Source: Thuidium tamariscinum (lineage: Eukaryota; Streptophyta; Bryopsida; Hypnales; Thuidiaceae). Taken from it: DNA of 64,000 bases. Below, one piece after another: positions 1-11,371 of the stretch; position 1 is the stretch's first letter, and the number at the start of each line of letters is the position of its first letter. The notes beneath the pieces were generated by a model that worked only from the letters and a program-made list of their open reading frames with translations, was not told the DNA's origin and made no database searches. The position numbers were made by a program, and so were the translations under genes. The stretch is from positions 9,426,501-9,490,500 of the forward strand of contig OZ019759.1 of assembly GCA_947034885.2 (NCBI GenBank), given 5' to 3'.

Positions 1-150
1 ACCGAATAATGATGCGGTAATCCTCTTGACCCAACACTGAGTCATTTGGAGTTGGTGTCTTTTGCTTCACAGTAATAAACCCCTGTGCGTATAGAAGTGC
101 ATAAATCTCACCAATGGGGGCTTCAATTCTCATTGAATAATCGGGCATTC
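1..150 (-). CDS. Partial reading frame, unidentified, runs off the window start
   Basis: On the minus strand an ATG near 150 opens a frame of about 50 codons (begins MPDYSMRIEAPIGEI) that stays open to base 1, so its C-terminus lies outside the window. The composition looks protein-like (mixed hydrophobic and charged residues, no low complexity). I recognise no family. It lies outside the CACTA element that starts near 1,810 and could be a host exon or part of an unrelated repeat. Confidence 0.3.
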
Positions 151-276
151 AACCATTTGGCTTGCAAAGCGCCAAAAGTGTTGTACACGCGGTCTAACAA
201 AAAACACCTTTATCACACCCAAACGTGATAACATGACATGGAATATCGTCCCATGAGACTCCAGACATTACTATTA

Positions 277-1420
277 GTTGCGGTTTCCGGTTTCTAGGCT
301 TTTTAATCCCAAAACCCCCAAGTTATTACTTTTTTCCGGAACACAACTTTGTGTGTATATTCCATTCCGGATCCGTTACTTTCCGGATCCCTTCCTTCCG
401 TTCCAGATCACACCTCTATCTAGATCCGTCTCTCAACTCTTTCCGGATTCCCTTTCCAGATTTGGATTATACCTTTTCCTAGATTCGTCTCAATCCGGAT
501 TCCGGTTTAGTTACTCAATTAATGGTTTTCGATGCCCCTGTTTTGTCCTCAGGGGATCCTCTCTTGATCTTTAGAAGGGTAGGGACTTACCACTCATAAA
601 CCTCACACTCTCTCCTCTCAAACAGAATAAACAAAACATACAAAGACACCCAAATACTTTAGATGTCGCAGTAGAGGCAGATCTGGATCCTCACAACTTT
701 CCGGATGGATCTTGGCCGATCCGGTCAACAGGTCACTCAGGACTACGTTCACTCCCCCTTACTACAACAACAGATCCAAAGACAACTAAGTCCAAAAGGA
801 TGTACTTCCTAGTTCCGTGGATCGATTCAGTGGTTGGCAGACCTTCTGGTGGATGGAAACTTTTTGCTGGCGGTCGCTTAACTCCGCACAGATCCACCCC
901 TGTGGTTCCGGAACCTCCTCCTACGCCGTTCTTGGGCTCACACCGGATCACCGTTCCGGCAATTTAAAGGCACCATGCGCAAACTCACATTTCAAATCTA
1001 AGTTCTAGGAAGCTTATCACTCAGTTCAGATCTCAGTTGCCTAAGCATCCGGATTCCTCCTCACCTGTCCTTCTCATCTCTCAACACTCCTAGCAAAACA
1101 CACCAGCACATTTGGAACACCAAATTAGACCAAAGTGTCCGTTTGATGGCTTAGATTAGAGAAAGGAATGAAAATACAATTAAATATGTAATAGGAGGGA
1201 ATGGCAGGCCAATTAACTTGCTTGCCCCTTAAAAACTCAAATCAAAACTAAAGTCAAAGTCTAAAAACAGAAAACAGAATGCCAAAAAGGCAAGAGAAAA
1301 TCCGGAACTACCAATCAGAGCCCAACCAGGATATCTGGAAAGGTCCTGGCTAGTTGTTCCTAAAATTCCGGATCAGGACCCCCATGCAGGAAATCCATCC
1401 GGAAACATCCGTCCAAAAAT
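277..1420. repeat. CCGGA-word-rich segment
   Basis: The words TCCGG/CCGGA/TTCCGGAT recur at least a dozen times between about 285 and 1,400, often beside GATCC. Spacing is irregular, so this is not a clean tandem array. No long reading frame, RNA gene or terminal repeat was recognised. It may be a decayed minisatellite or a regulatory part of an unidentified repeat. Confidence 0.35.
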
Positions 1421-1443
1421 TCAAAAACTCTAACTATCCTACT

Positions 1444-1644
1444 CTACTTGTGGGGCCTCTTCGACAAAGTAGCCCCCGATGGGACTGAGAGCCTCCGAGC
1501 TGCTGTCTTGGTGGGAGGAGTGTTCTTGGTTGCGGATCGAGTTTGTCTTTTTATCACCAGCCTGGGTGGAGTGGGTGGGGTCGCACTCTTATCCTCCTCC
1601 GTCGTCTCATCTGGGCCGGCCTCGTCTTCATCCGACTTCTCCAT
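1444..1644 (-). CDS. Small basic/acidic reading frame, hypothetical
   Basis: A 66-codon minus-strand frame starting MEKSDEDEAGPDE has an acidic start and a basic, Pro/Thr/Arg-rich rest (RLVIKRQTRSATK). It could be a fragment of a nuclear protein or a gag-like tail, but nothing diagnostic is present, and a frame of this length can occur by chance in GC-richer DNA. It sits just outside the CACTA end at 1,810. Confidence 0.2.
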   Translation of the reverse strand: MEKSDEDEAGPDETTEEDKSATPPTPPRLVIKRQTRSATKNTPPTKTAARRLSVPSGATLSKRPHK

Positions 1645-2197
1645 CCCTCCTTTAAATCCGCTCTGCCCTTCCTCCTAATTGTGAATGATCACGGCATGCT
1701 TCTCTTCCTTTTCGAAATCATTTAGCTGGTGAATGACCGAGGTGTTATGGTTTAGGGTGCCTTCTACACTTCTAACCTAAAAATTCATAGGAATTTCATA
1801 GTTTCTCCACACTATAAGAAACCTCTGTTTTTGGTGGTATTTTTTTTGAACGGTGCTTATTCAACGGAACAAGTAGACGTCAAAGAGAAAAAGGCCTTGT
1901 ACGTTGAAATTTAGCATGATGTTCATTTCAACAAGCTAAGTCGTACTGAAAACATAAACCTAACTTTTGATGACATCGCTATTGCTACAAACATCCAAAT
2001 GTACATTGGCTTGTTTTGTTGTTAAATTGAAGGAGGAACGCAAGATATACTTGAGCAATGGTATGAAACATGAAACTTAATTAGACTTGTTAGATGAAAC
2101 GACATTGACATTATTGGAAATGGTTTTGACGGAAAATCTTGTAAACATTATGTGCTTCCATTGTACACTGAAGTTCACATGTACGGATTCGGACTAT

Positions 2198-2200
2198 GTA
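2198..2200. repeat. Target-site duplication GTA, left copy
   Basis: GTA directly precedes the CACTACAAGAGA end and is repeated at 6,239-6,241 after the opposite end. CACTA elements make 3-bp duplications. Confidence 0.85.
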
Positions 2201-2654
2201 CACTACAAGAGAAAGGAGTGTTTTAAGTGGGAATTTAAGTCAAAAAATGCATATTGAAAGGTCACGTACTTTAAGTAAAATTTGCTTAAAATCATGTGTC
2301 TAGGACTTGCATTATTATACCTTACTTAAATGTCAATTCCATGAATTTTGCATGTCTTTTAAGCATTCTTAAAAGACAACATTACCTAATAAACAAAATC
2401 TTCTCTAGGAGACATTCTACTTTGTAAGAATTTACACATTTTAAGAACCAAATCAACAAGAAATTTTATTTCTTAGAAGAAGCCCAAATGTACATATGAT
2501 AAAGTCTAAATTTATTAAAAGTCCAAATCTATGAAAAACTCTAAAATCTATGAACAAATCTAAAATCTATGAACAAATCTAAATCTACACACAAAACTGA
2601 AATCTGAAGAAAAAAATCAGAAATCTAAGAAAAAATTTAAATCTATGAAAAACT

Positions 2655-3767
2655 CTACATCTGTGCTCGTGGCCTTCAGATGAAGCTGAATGAGCTGCTT
2701 CTTGCGCTCATAAAAGACCTTAGACTTGGCTTTACGCTTCTCCTCCAATTCCTACAAATCATTTGACAGCACTTTGAGTAATCTCAAATACAAAATCTTC
2801 AGGACTTCAGACAACTACCCGCTAGGAAGAGATCTCACCCGAAATAGAAATAAAACCAGATGTATCCATCGCAGGTACAAAGAAAATCTAATCTTAAGAA
2901 TGCTGTGAAACATGAAAGTCACTTTTTTGACCAATGAGGTCGAATAGAACCAAGAGAGGAATCCACACCTTGATAGTGTCGTAATGGTGCCATCCAACCT
3001 CCTCGGATAAGCGACCCAACAAGCAGAACTTGTGTCCAGGTTGCAACCTCAAGACCCTGCATACAGTAAGGTAAAGAGGTTCTTAATGAAAGAGATTTGG
3101 GGTTCAGGGCTTAGCAAGGACATACAACTCAGCTTCCAATTCACATCATCATCTTCTGTCTAGAAAAAAATGTCCGGTCACAATACAACCTGCATTGAGC
3201 TTAGTAGATAAAGAGAATGAGGACATACTTGAGAGCATCAGGAATCACCATCCTCTTAATCTTGTCATAAGGTGCAGGTACGCCCTCGAACGCCTTCAAG
3301 CGCTCAAGTGCAGCAGCTCCTCTCTTCGTCTTGTGTGGGATCATTCTGCAAAAAGGAACTTGCATTCAAGTTTGTTCTGTAATCCATTTAAGTTTCAACT
3401 CGGCAGGACACAATAAGCACCGCATGCTTCTTATTAATCGGTAACTAATAAGGGGTCAAAAAAGTTCAGGGTTAGTCATCTAAAATTCAATTCAGGTCTC
3501 TCGATGACCCCAGATGCTAGCACCTAAAACCCTAAACGAGAGATGCTGTACGAACAATATAATAGAAATTCATCCAAACAGGTTGGTATTATATAAGGAG
3601 AGTGTCTTACCCACGAATGGTCCTCCAAAGAATGCGAGCAGGTGCACGGAAGTGGATCGGACCCTTGCTAGGTTTGGTGTTCATTCTTTTCCTCAAAAAC
3701 CGCAAATATTTCATTTTCTGTCGGACAAGTCTGCTGAAAGGCAAATCTCCTCACATCGGACTACCAC
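2655..3767 (-). pseudogene. RPL13A: Captured fragment of ribosomal protein uL13 (RPL13A), four exons with introns
   Basis: Minus-strand exons at 3,767-3,611, 3,345-3,229, 3,056-2,969 and from 2,751 down to about 2,655 translate to the eukaryotic large-subunit protein uL13. Recognisable stretches are [76 protein letters not shown] and ELEEKRKAKSKVFYERKKQL. Splice junctions are GT-AG and the codon phase is kept across all three introns, so genomic DNA, not cDNA, was copied. The first exon or exons (about 40 residues) are missing, and the frame leaves the family sequence after about LHLKA, losing roughly the last 15-20 residues. Truncation at both ends and position inside CACTA termini show a transduplicate, not the working host gene. 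The exons contain no stop codons, so the capture is fairly recent or tolerated. Confidence 0.9.
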
Positions 3768-3934
3768 CTGTTGTATTAAAAATCAGCACAGCACATCACA
3801 TCACATCATTCAATTAGAACTTCAGTAACTTAAAACATAGCACAAACTTATACACACGTCAATAACAAGCCACAAAAGTGTAATCCAGGTACAGCAAAAT
3901 ACCTAAAACCCCTCAATTGACCTAATCGACATCC

Positions 3935-4543
3935 TCAATCGCTGTAAGCAGCATAAAACTCCATGTGATCCTTACGATCCAAATTGACAGCAGGCAAGGG
4001 TAAGGGCACCACCACTTGCAGAGGTTCAGGGTTCAAGCAAACCAACGCCGAAGATTCGTGCTCCTTTACACTTCCGGAAGCGTGTGCACCTTCGACTTTC
4101 ACTCTTGATGGATCGAAACGCATCGGAAGGGGCTTATCACGCTACATCGGGAGGGGCTTATCACACGTCTTGCAAATCTCTGAAGAAACCTCAAATGGGT
4201 TGAGGAACTGTCTGCACGCTTCGAAGTCCGACAAGTACCTGGGTTCCTTCTCCTGCTTCACAATGACGGGTGCCTTCTTCTCGGGAGGCATTATTGTCTC
4301 TTTCAAGACAGGTATTGAATCCTCCATCGAATTCTCAGCAGGAAACTCCTCGTAGCAGATGAGTGCAGTAGCTGGAATGGGATCGTCCGATTGATGGAAA
4401 CATGATGCATCGGTTTGCGTCTCCTTGCTCACGGCAATCGTCTTCGTCATAATCTCGTCTCGCACCCATTGCCCTGTTGAGTTTCGTCGTAACTCTCGTC
4501 GACCACCCACACTCGGAAGCTCCGATTGACACTGCAACCACAT
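3935..4543 (-). pseudogene. Second captured exon-like frame in the Pack-CACTA, unidentified
   Basis: A minus-strand frame follows a good 3' splice site (TTGCAG near 4,530) and runs about 130 codons. It includes the words KETQTDASCFHQ and YLSDFEACRQFLNPFEV. A TAG follows at about 4,142, then the same general type of sequence continues to about 3,935 (DPSRVKVEGAHASGSVKEH). A short imperfect duplication (GGGGCTTATCAC twice, about 4,129-4,162) lies at the junction. I do not recognise the parent gene. It is upstream of, and co-oriented with, the uL13 exons, so the element could make a chimeric transcript. Confidence 0.4.
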
Positions 4544-4579
4544 CAGAATTAGAACCCAATGATGTTTTCTGCAATGATT

Positions 4580-6226
4580 ACCGCTGTCTAATAGAAGCTC
4601 TCAATTTTACATACCCACAGTTCAAACCCTAAAAATAGCCCGATCACATCTCGCTCTTGGAAGAAGCTCCTACAACCTTGGCCTCATCTCCAAATTCAAG
4701 CACGAATCAGAATTCCAAGATGCTTCAATCCTCCAACATGTTCTTTCTGTCACATATCGTCTTGCATCTTGAGTCTAAGAGTTTTGATATCAATGAATTC
4801 AATAGCGCTCTGATAAAAGCCTCAAGAATGAAACTAGCAGTAGTAAAATGCTATTAATTTAAGCACCATTCTCAACAATACGGATTCAATATAAACCATA
4901 TCCAGTTTTGATAAGTGTTGGCAAACGAATACTACGATGGGGGTACTCATGCAAAAACTCATTCAAGAATCAAAGCTGCTTCAATCCTCTGACATTTTTA
5001 AACTCCTTAGTAATCAGAACCCATTGCCATGGCGACATGGATGTGCAATTGCCCCTGATGGAGCTTGTAACCGAAGAGCAGAGAGGGTGATTGGAGGGAA
5101 AACCAGGAATTGTTTTCATATGTACCTCACATACTGGTCAAAGGTGCATCTACTCCTGCAAAGAAAGAAAGATGACAATGCATACAACAAGAGGCTCTTG
5201 GTCAGAGCTAGCAAACCCTGCCTGAGGTACAGTGACCCCAAGTCCAGCACTGCAAGCTCCATAGTTGCAAACCCCGCTCTGGCAACAGCGTTGATGCCCT
5301 TCTCCTTCACAAGAAATTACATCATAAGGATGCACATCCGCAATGTGAAGTCGAAGTGAAAAATTTGATGCTGAATCGAGATTAGTGATTATGTGTGTGG
5401 TCAATTGCAAACTGCGGCTGGGTTTAGAGAACTCAAGGTCATTCTTAAGGTCAGCTGCGAATTGCAACCTCAAGCAATTAGGTGGGCTTCAAATCGCTCC
5501 AGCAATGCAACAGAAACGTCCAACACCTCCTTGCGTTCCAGCAACACCCTCTTATTGGCAACAAACGCACCTTTCAAAGAAAACCAGCAAACACCATATC
5601 AGTATCAATTGAAATTTTACCCAACAATCGATGTGAATACTAAGAATTAAAACATAGCGCGTGCTAAATTCACTCAAATGAAATACTTAAAAGGCATGAG
5701 AGAACAGAGCGATTCTCACCAACGAAAAGTGCAATTAACCTCAATAGAGAGCATAGAAAGCGTGAATCATGCGCGATACTGCACCGAAACTTGAAAGGAG
5801 AAGCTTGATTTGTAGAATCACAAGAGCGAGATCTCCAACCATCACACATAACCTCAATGACCATACGCTGCCGCAGCCGCAAATGTAGCTTAGAAGCCTC
5901 GGCAGGTCGCCGAGAAGAAGGAGAAAGAATCGTCGCATGCACAGAAATCTATTAAAACAAAGATCTCATATGTTACGAAAAGGAAGATCTCATATGGCAA
6001 ATGTTCCTTTTGTGAGGTATTACTGTAGCATCACCGTAAGATATGTAGAGAACCACTCACTGGAAGTGCTTGTTCAGTCAGGGACGATTGATAAAACTGG
6101 GTTCCCTTGATCAACCAGCAATCCGCTACTCAATGTACCTTTCTCTACTTCACAACATGGCCTTTTAGGAATACTAAGGTCTTTTCAGCAATTTCTTACT
6201 TATTTTCTCTACTCAAAATACCCACA
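4580..6226. other. Pack-CACTA right portion, no recognised gene
   Basis: Short minus-strand exon-like frames occur at about 5,150-5,473 and 5,480-5,600 (for example VANKRVLLERKEVLDVSV) and near 5,740-5,940, but none has a recognisable domain or a convincing chain of splice sites. They may come from further captured genes. The last 300 bases are AT-rich and non-coding up to the inverted end. Confidence 0.35.
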
Positions 6227-6238
6227 TCTCTTGTAGTG

Positions 6239-6241
6239 GTA
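6239..6241. repeat. Target-site duplication GTA, right copy
   Basis: GTA directly follows the inverted CACTA end that closes at 6,238 and matches the left copy. Confidence 0.85.
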
Positions 6242-6974
6242 GTTGGTTTGTACTTATATGTACAAACAATTAGGTTCAATTAGAAATTCTGACCTCTTCA
6301 TACATACATACATCATCTATGTACAAAACCATGTCCGTGTTCTTTCATTTCATTTATTGGAAAATCAAAAGTACTTCACTTTCTGATCAAGAACTTCACT
6401 CACATTTTTTTCCTTTATATTTCACATTTTTGGTAATTTTGGTTGTCGTTTTAGTTAAAAATATATAATATATACATTTATATAAATTAATATTTTTGTA
6501 AATATATATATTCAAAAAAAAATATGAATAAAAAAATTGTTATTTATGTAAATATTTATATTCATTTTTTTTTATATTTTATATTTATTTTTAATTTTGT
6601 GAGAAACTAAAAAAAAATTGATATTCTGTTCATTTATAAAGATGCCCATATACCGACGTACATTCCATAGAGTGTAAACATTTAGAACTACGTTTCATGG
6701 TGTTCTGTAAACTGTAAACAGTTGCAACACTTGAACACTTCAACTCCACTTTGTATCGCACTTTAATGTTGACAAACTGTATTTCAAGGACATCTGCGCA
6801 AGTGTGCATTTACAACACCTGCTATAATGTCTCACGTTCTAAGAACTTCACTTCTCTATATCCTCGTTCACTTACACCCTACACAATTAAGTAACATGTA
6901 CAATCATTTTCACCATCTTCAAACTAAATATCACTGTGACATTCATGAAATTGTAGTTACATGCCTGATGTAGT
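6242..6974. other. CACTA element, non-coding 3' portion
   Basis: Very AT-rich DNA (about 6,380-6,620 has long A/T runs), then a stretch in which short words such as GTAAACAGT and GAACACTTC recur. This lies downstream of the TNP2 remnant. No coding sequence is seen. Confidence 0.5.
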
Positions 6975-9900
6975 TCATTGGTATGTGTCGGCTTCTTCAA
7001 CTGCTATTGCTTCCCTTGATGTCCTAATGTGCGTACCATCTGCAACCTCTGCACCTCGAATCGGTTCACACTGCAACGGCACAGCATGCAAACCTATGAA
7101 ATTTGCATCATTGCCCACTTCTAAGACATTCGGAATGCTCGTGGCGAACAATGGTTCCCGACGTCTACCACGAACATCTATACGACACACCACCTTCCAT
7201 CTGCGCTTGTGTATATCGTCAGAGAAAAACACCTGCTGACAATGTAAAGGAAATGCAAACAAATTTGCATGTACTTTTCCATCCATATGGTTGAAGTTTG
7301 CAAGCGTGAAACCATACTTGTCACGTACTATATTCGACAAACGTGCATCTCGGGATGCTCGAACCCAATCACAAACCAGAACTGTAGTGCAATGGTTTTG
7401 GTAATCCAATTCAAGTATCTCTTCAATGTACCCCACATAATCTTCTATGCATTCTGTTGGCCTTCCATTTGTGGTACCCCACTGCAACTCTTGAGTGAAT
7501 GATGCCACAACGCATGAATCCCTTGTTACTAGGGCTGTTTCTGAACTTCTTACACGGAAATGTACTCCAAAACAATACATCTGACGGTGTGAGCTTGCAT
7601 ACCGCTCAGGTGGTTCTGTATATTGCAAGACATCGGCATCCATGTCTTCACCTTCATTACAAGCGTCCAAAACTTTTTTCCGAAACCAGTCAGCAAAAGA
7701 AGGTAGCTCATTCAATTCAACTGGGTACCGCACTGTTCTTGAGATATTACGATCTCTTCTACTGATTTGAAACAACTCATGCTCTTCCCATCGTTGTGTT
7801 TTCGCTACTGAATATTTTTTGTACACAACAAGCGCTGAAGGTCAACATTTTTTCTGGTACAACATCTATAAAACAGATATAAGTGGAATTCTTCAATACT
7901 ATTTTAAGCTATGTTGAACGACAAGATGTTATAGCAAGCACTTGTTCTTGCAACGTAGAAATGTCTCTCACGTTCTAAGTCTGCTTATAATACGTTCAAT
8001 GTGCACCATGAACTGAAGACATACAACTTATTAAAAAAAATGCTAATAGAACGCGAGTTCTGTTCTTGGTAACACTTTCACTTATCACAATGTCTACATG
8101 ATACTCATGGGCTCAATGCAATTCACTTAAACTCAGAGACAGTCAAACTTACTCGCGCCAAGGTTGTAAACAAGCTGCATTGTCTAATACAAATGTGTGT
8201 GCATAACCTCGCATTTCTTGTGACATTTTCCTCTTCCTCGATTCATGAGATGGTAAAATCTCATCATTCATTATAGCGTCTTCCATGGCATCCTAGACGC
8301 GCTGTGTAGACCCTCTGTACTGCTTCTTGTATTCCGTACAGAACCCTAGCGTGTCCTCCATTCGATATCCTTCAGCTATCCTGCCCTCCGGGTGCGCATA
8401 TGTCCGTACATAATCTTTTAAGGTCTTCATATACCTCTCTATTGGATACATCCATCGACAATGTACGGACCACATATAAGTAACTGTTGCACTAGATGTA
8501 TTGGAAGATGTGTCATGACATTCAAGAATGTCGGTGCAAACTCTTTCTCTATCATACATGTTGCCATTATGACATCATTCATCATGTCGTTTTCATCACA
8601 TGATCTTATTTGTTTGGCACACAATCGTTGGAATACACGACTCATCTTTATAATGGCCAAACATACATTCTCGTCAAGTACATTCCGAACAGCAACGAGG
8701 AGCACCTGCAAAAAAAAACCAAAAAATCGTACTACAATTTAGATTCGATTTTCATGATGCAACACAACCATCCACAAACATCGCCTTTGCTGGATTTCAA
8801 CAATACAACCATCTATTCATGCATTTCACAACATTAACAAAAGTGCTAGAGCTAATAACTTCAAGAATATGGGCTTCTGTGGATGTAAACAACTAATACA
8901 GCATGTACAGAACCATTTGCTTACTACAATTTCAAACTTACCTTCCTAATGTCTAAATTTGACTCATAGAACTTTTTTTTCCACATTCACCTGTTGCATT
9001 AGAGCATGGTAGTCATATGTCTTCATATACTGCAGTTTTCCATCAACAATACGTTTATGAATTGACCCCACATAATTGGTTGGTGTGCGGATACTTGATA
9101 TAATCCCAACAAACTCCTTGCGCTCCTCTTTAGTCAAGACATATGGTGCACGTGGCATGTAGAAATCCGCGATTGGACGTTCCGCTTCTTGGAGCCACAA
9201 CTCGTTCCATATGCCTAAATTCTCAACATCCTGTCTACTTCCACTGGGTGTCGTTGATGGCCAAAAGTGTCTTCACCATGTTTTCACATAGATTTCGCTC
9301 ACAGTGCATAACATCCAGCACATGGCGAATCAATAGATACTACAAAATGAGGTTTTGAAGATGAATGCCATTCAGACACGACATACAAGCTTCTGCTATG
9401 TTTCCACAGTGTTTCATCCATTCTATTGTGAACTGAGTACAAACAATGTCACTACCGTTTGCTGATGAACATCGATGCAGCTCTAAGTAGTATTACTTTT
9501 CATAAAACCAATGCGTTCGATGCTGCAACATTACGGATACAAGATCAACCTAGATTGTTTCAAGTAAGCTACATACCTGCTAGTACGGAAGTTCAAACAA
9601 TACACTCAAACGCTTCACCCCGATCCAATGCACGGGATCATATTTACCGTTTTCTTTTCCACCCAAATCAAGGTACGCTTGACGCCACGCTACATACCAA
9701 ATTACATCAAGGCCAGACATAATTGTCGATGTTGGACGCTCTTCAACAGCGGCACAACGCCATTGAACCTTTTATTTTGACGATACAAGTGGAATCGTGG
9801 TAAATATCGGCGAATGCCTCTATAAACAATTTTGGATCCTTTGTTCTTCTACCCGGTAATACATCTCCTGTCCTTGCCATACGTGCATCCGTCACTAGTC

Positions 9901-11371
9901 CACATGGTGGACATCCTTTGTAACCCTTCGAACATAAACCTGATATAAGACCGTACGCTGGAAAATCTAATATGGTCCACAGCACGAGTCCACGAAGGAT
10001 GAAATTGCGATTCCCATCCGCACGTGAAAAATCTTTAGCGCAAATACCTGTCCACAATTCATGGAATTCCCGTAACAGCGGCCGAATAAATACATCTAGA
10101 TTCTTTGATGACAGAGATTGCTTTCCAGATATCAATATGCACAATGAAATGAAGAATTTCTTTGTAACAAACCAAGGCTCAAAATTATAGATGAGTACCA
10201 GAACTGGCCACGTTGACCAGTTTGTGTTGCTCAATTTGAATGGATTCACACCATCTAATGTTAGCGCAAACCACATATTCCTCTTCTCAGCACCAAAGTC
10301 ACCAAAAATGGGATCTGTGTCTACATGTTTCCAAGCGAGACTGTCAACAACTGAGCACATCACGCCATCTTCACTGACATGCTTTGTATACCTTATTAGC
10401 GTACCTGCAATTTCAGATGACCTCCACATGCACTTCAAACGTGGAATGAGCGGAAAGTGTCTTATAACTTTTGCCGGTGTGGCTTCACTGCCCTTAATCC
10501 AGCGTGATTTGTGGCACTTTGGACACGCATCCAATATGGCCAAGTCCTCTTCAAAAAGAACACACCCGTCTGGACACGCGTGCACACTATTGTAAGTCAA
10601 TCCCAATTTCCTGATACTCCGTCTTGCAATGTAATGTGTTGAAGGAAATTTGTTGTTCGCAGGTAGCAAGTCCATTGACAAATACCGAAGCAATTCATCA
10701 GTGAAGTGATTGCTCACTTGGAAAACTGAACACATGTTCATGATAACGATAGTTGCAGCAACCACACTACATTTTGAGCCATCATACAAGGGAGTTGTTT
10801 CTTGTTCATACAACTCTTCCAATCCATCCACTATGTCACTATCGCCATCATCATTGTCTGCCAATTGAACATCACCACCAACTTCGACGTGCAAAGCATC
10901 TCCTCGGTCAAATGCCTCCATTACTTGACGGTGCACTTCATGATGTTCATCAAGAGGAGCTCCACCAGTAGTGTTCCTTTCAATTCCCTCGTCAGCAGCT
11001 CCCATCCGTATGTCTTCATTGTCACTGTCATGTACATTGTAACCTTCATTGTGGACATCGTTGTCATTTGCTAAATCTTCCACCCATAGTCCACGAACAA
11101 GATAGCCGTTGATGGGATCTCCACCTATCATAGACTTCGTTAGGGAGGGATCTCTTCCAACAGCCGTATGATGCCTACGTATAACTTCAATACTTTTCTT
11201 TCGTCCCCCGTGGCAATCTCGACAAGGGCATCTGAATGATTTGACATCATGCTCTGTTGCAACTCGCAGTTCCGTTTGCAATATCAAATCACCTACTGGA
11301 ATGTGTCGTAATGCACCTCCATCTATTGTAAAACGAATGTGTGCTTGATGTTGCGAACCGTTGCCTGCCAT
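6975..11371 (-). pseudogene. CACTA TNP2 transposase remnant (transposase-associated domain, TNP2, DUF4218, DUF4216)
   Basis: Reading leftward from ATG 11,371, the first block (to about 9,743, 542 codons) has the N-terminal zinc-type transposase-associated motif (FRCPCRDC...) and TNP2 blocks with the CxxC/CPKC pattern (ILDACPKCHKSRW) and YKGCPPCGL. After a frame change come LDVIWYVAWRQAYLDLGG and then LLIRHVLDVMHCERNLCENM near 9,300, the TNP2 'DVMH-EKN' signature. MKTYDYHALMQQ (about 9,010), IHLVQQLLICGPY and WMYPIERYMKTLKDYVR (8,440-8,480) are DUF4218. The frame from 7,826 to 6,975 is DUF4216 (LVCDWVRAS, DIHKRRWKVVCRID). Frame changes near 9,740 and 8,460 and stops between the blocks show an inactive gene, although introns explain some of the gaps. 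The product would cut the CACTA ends. Confidence 0.85.

Larger units (their letters stand above)
2201..6238. mobile_element. Non-autonomous Pack-CACTA transposon carrying captured gene DNA
   Basis: The ends are CACTACAAGAGA at 2,201 and its exact inverse at 6,227-6,238. The flanking trinucleotide GTA is duplicated (2,198-2,200 and 6,239-6,241), as expected for CACTA insertion. The word TTTAAGT repeats just inside the left end, resembling the subterminal transposase-binding repeats of this family. There is no transposase gene. The interior holds four exons of a uL13 ribosomal protein gene and at least one other exon-like frame, all on the minus strand, so this is a transduplicating (Pack-type) element. 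It is inserted in the larger CACTA element and is therefore younger than it. Confidence 0.88.

Noticed and set aside
2655-3767. uL13 exons as the working host ribosomal protein gene
   Set aside because: Both protein ends are missing and the segment lies between CACTA termini with a GTA duplication.
3514-3828. Plus-strand 104- and 71-codon frames
   Set aside because: They lie antisense to the uL13 exon at 3,611-3,767 and have no protein-family match.
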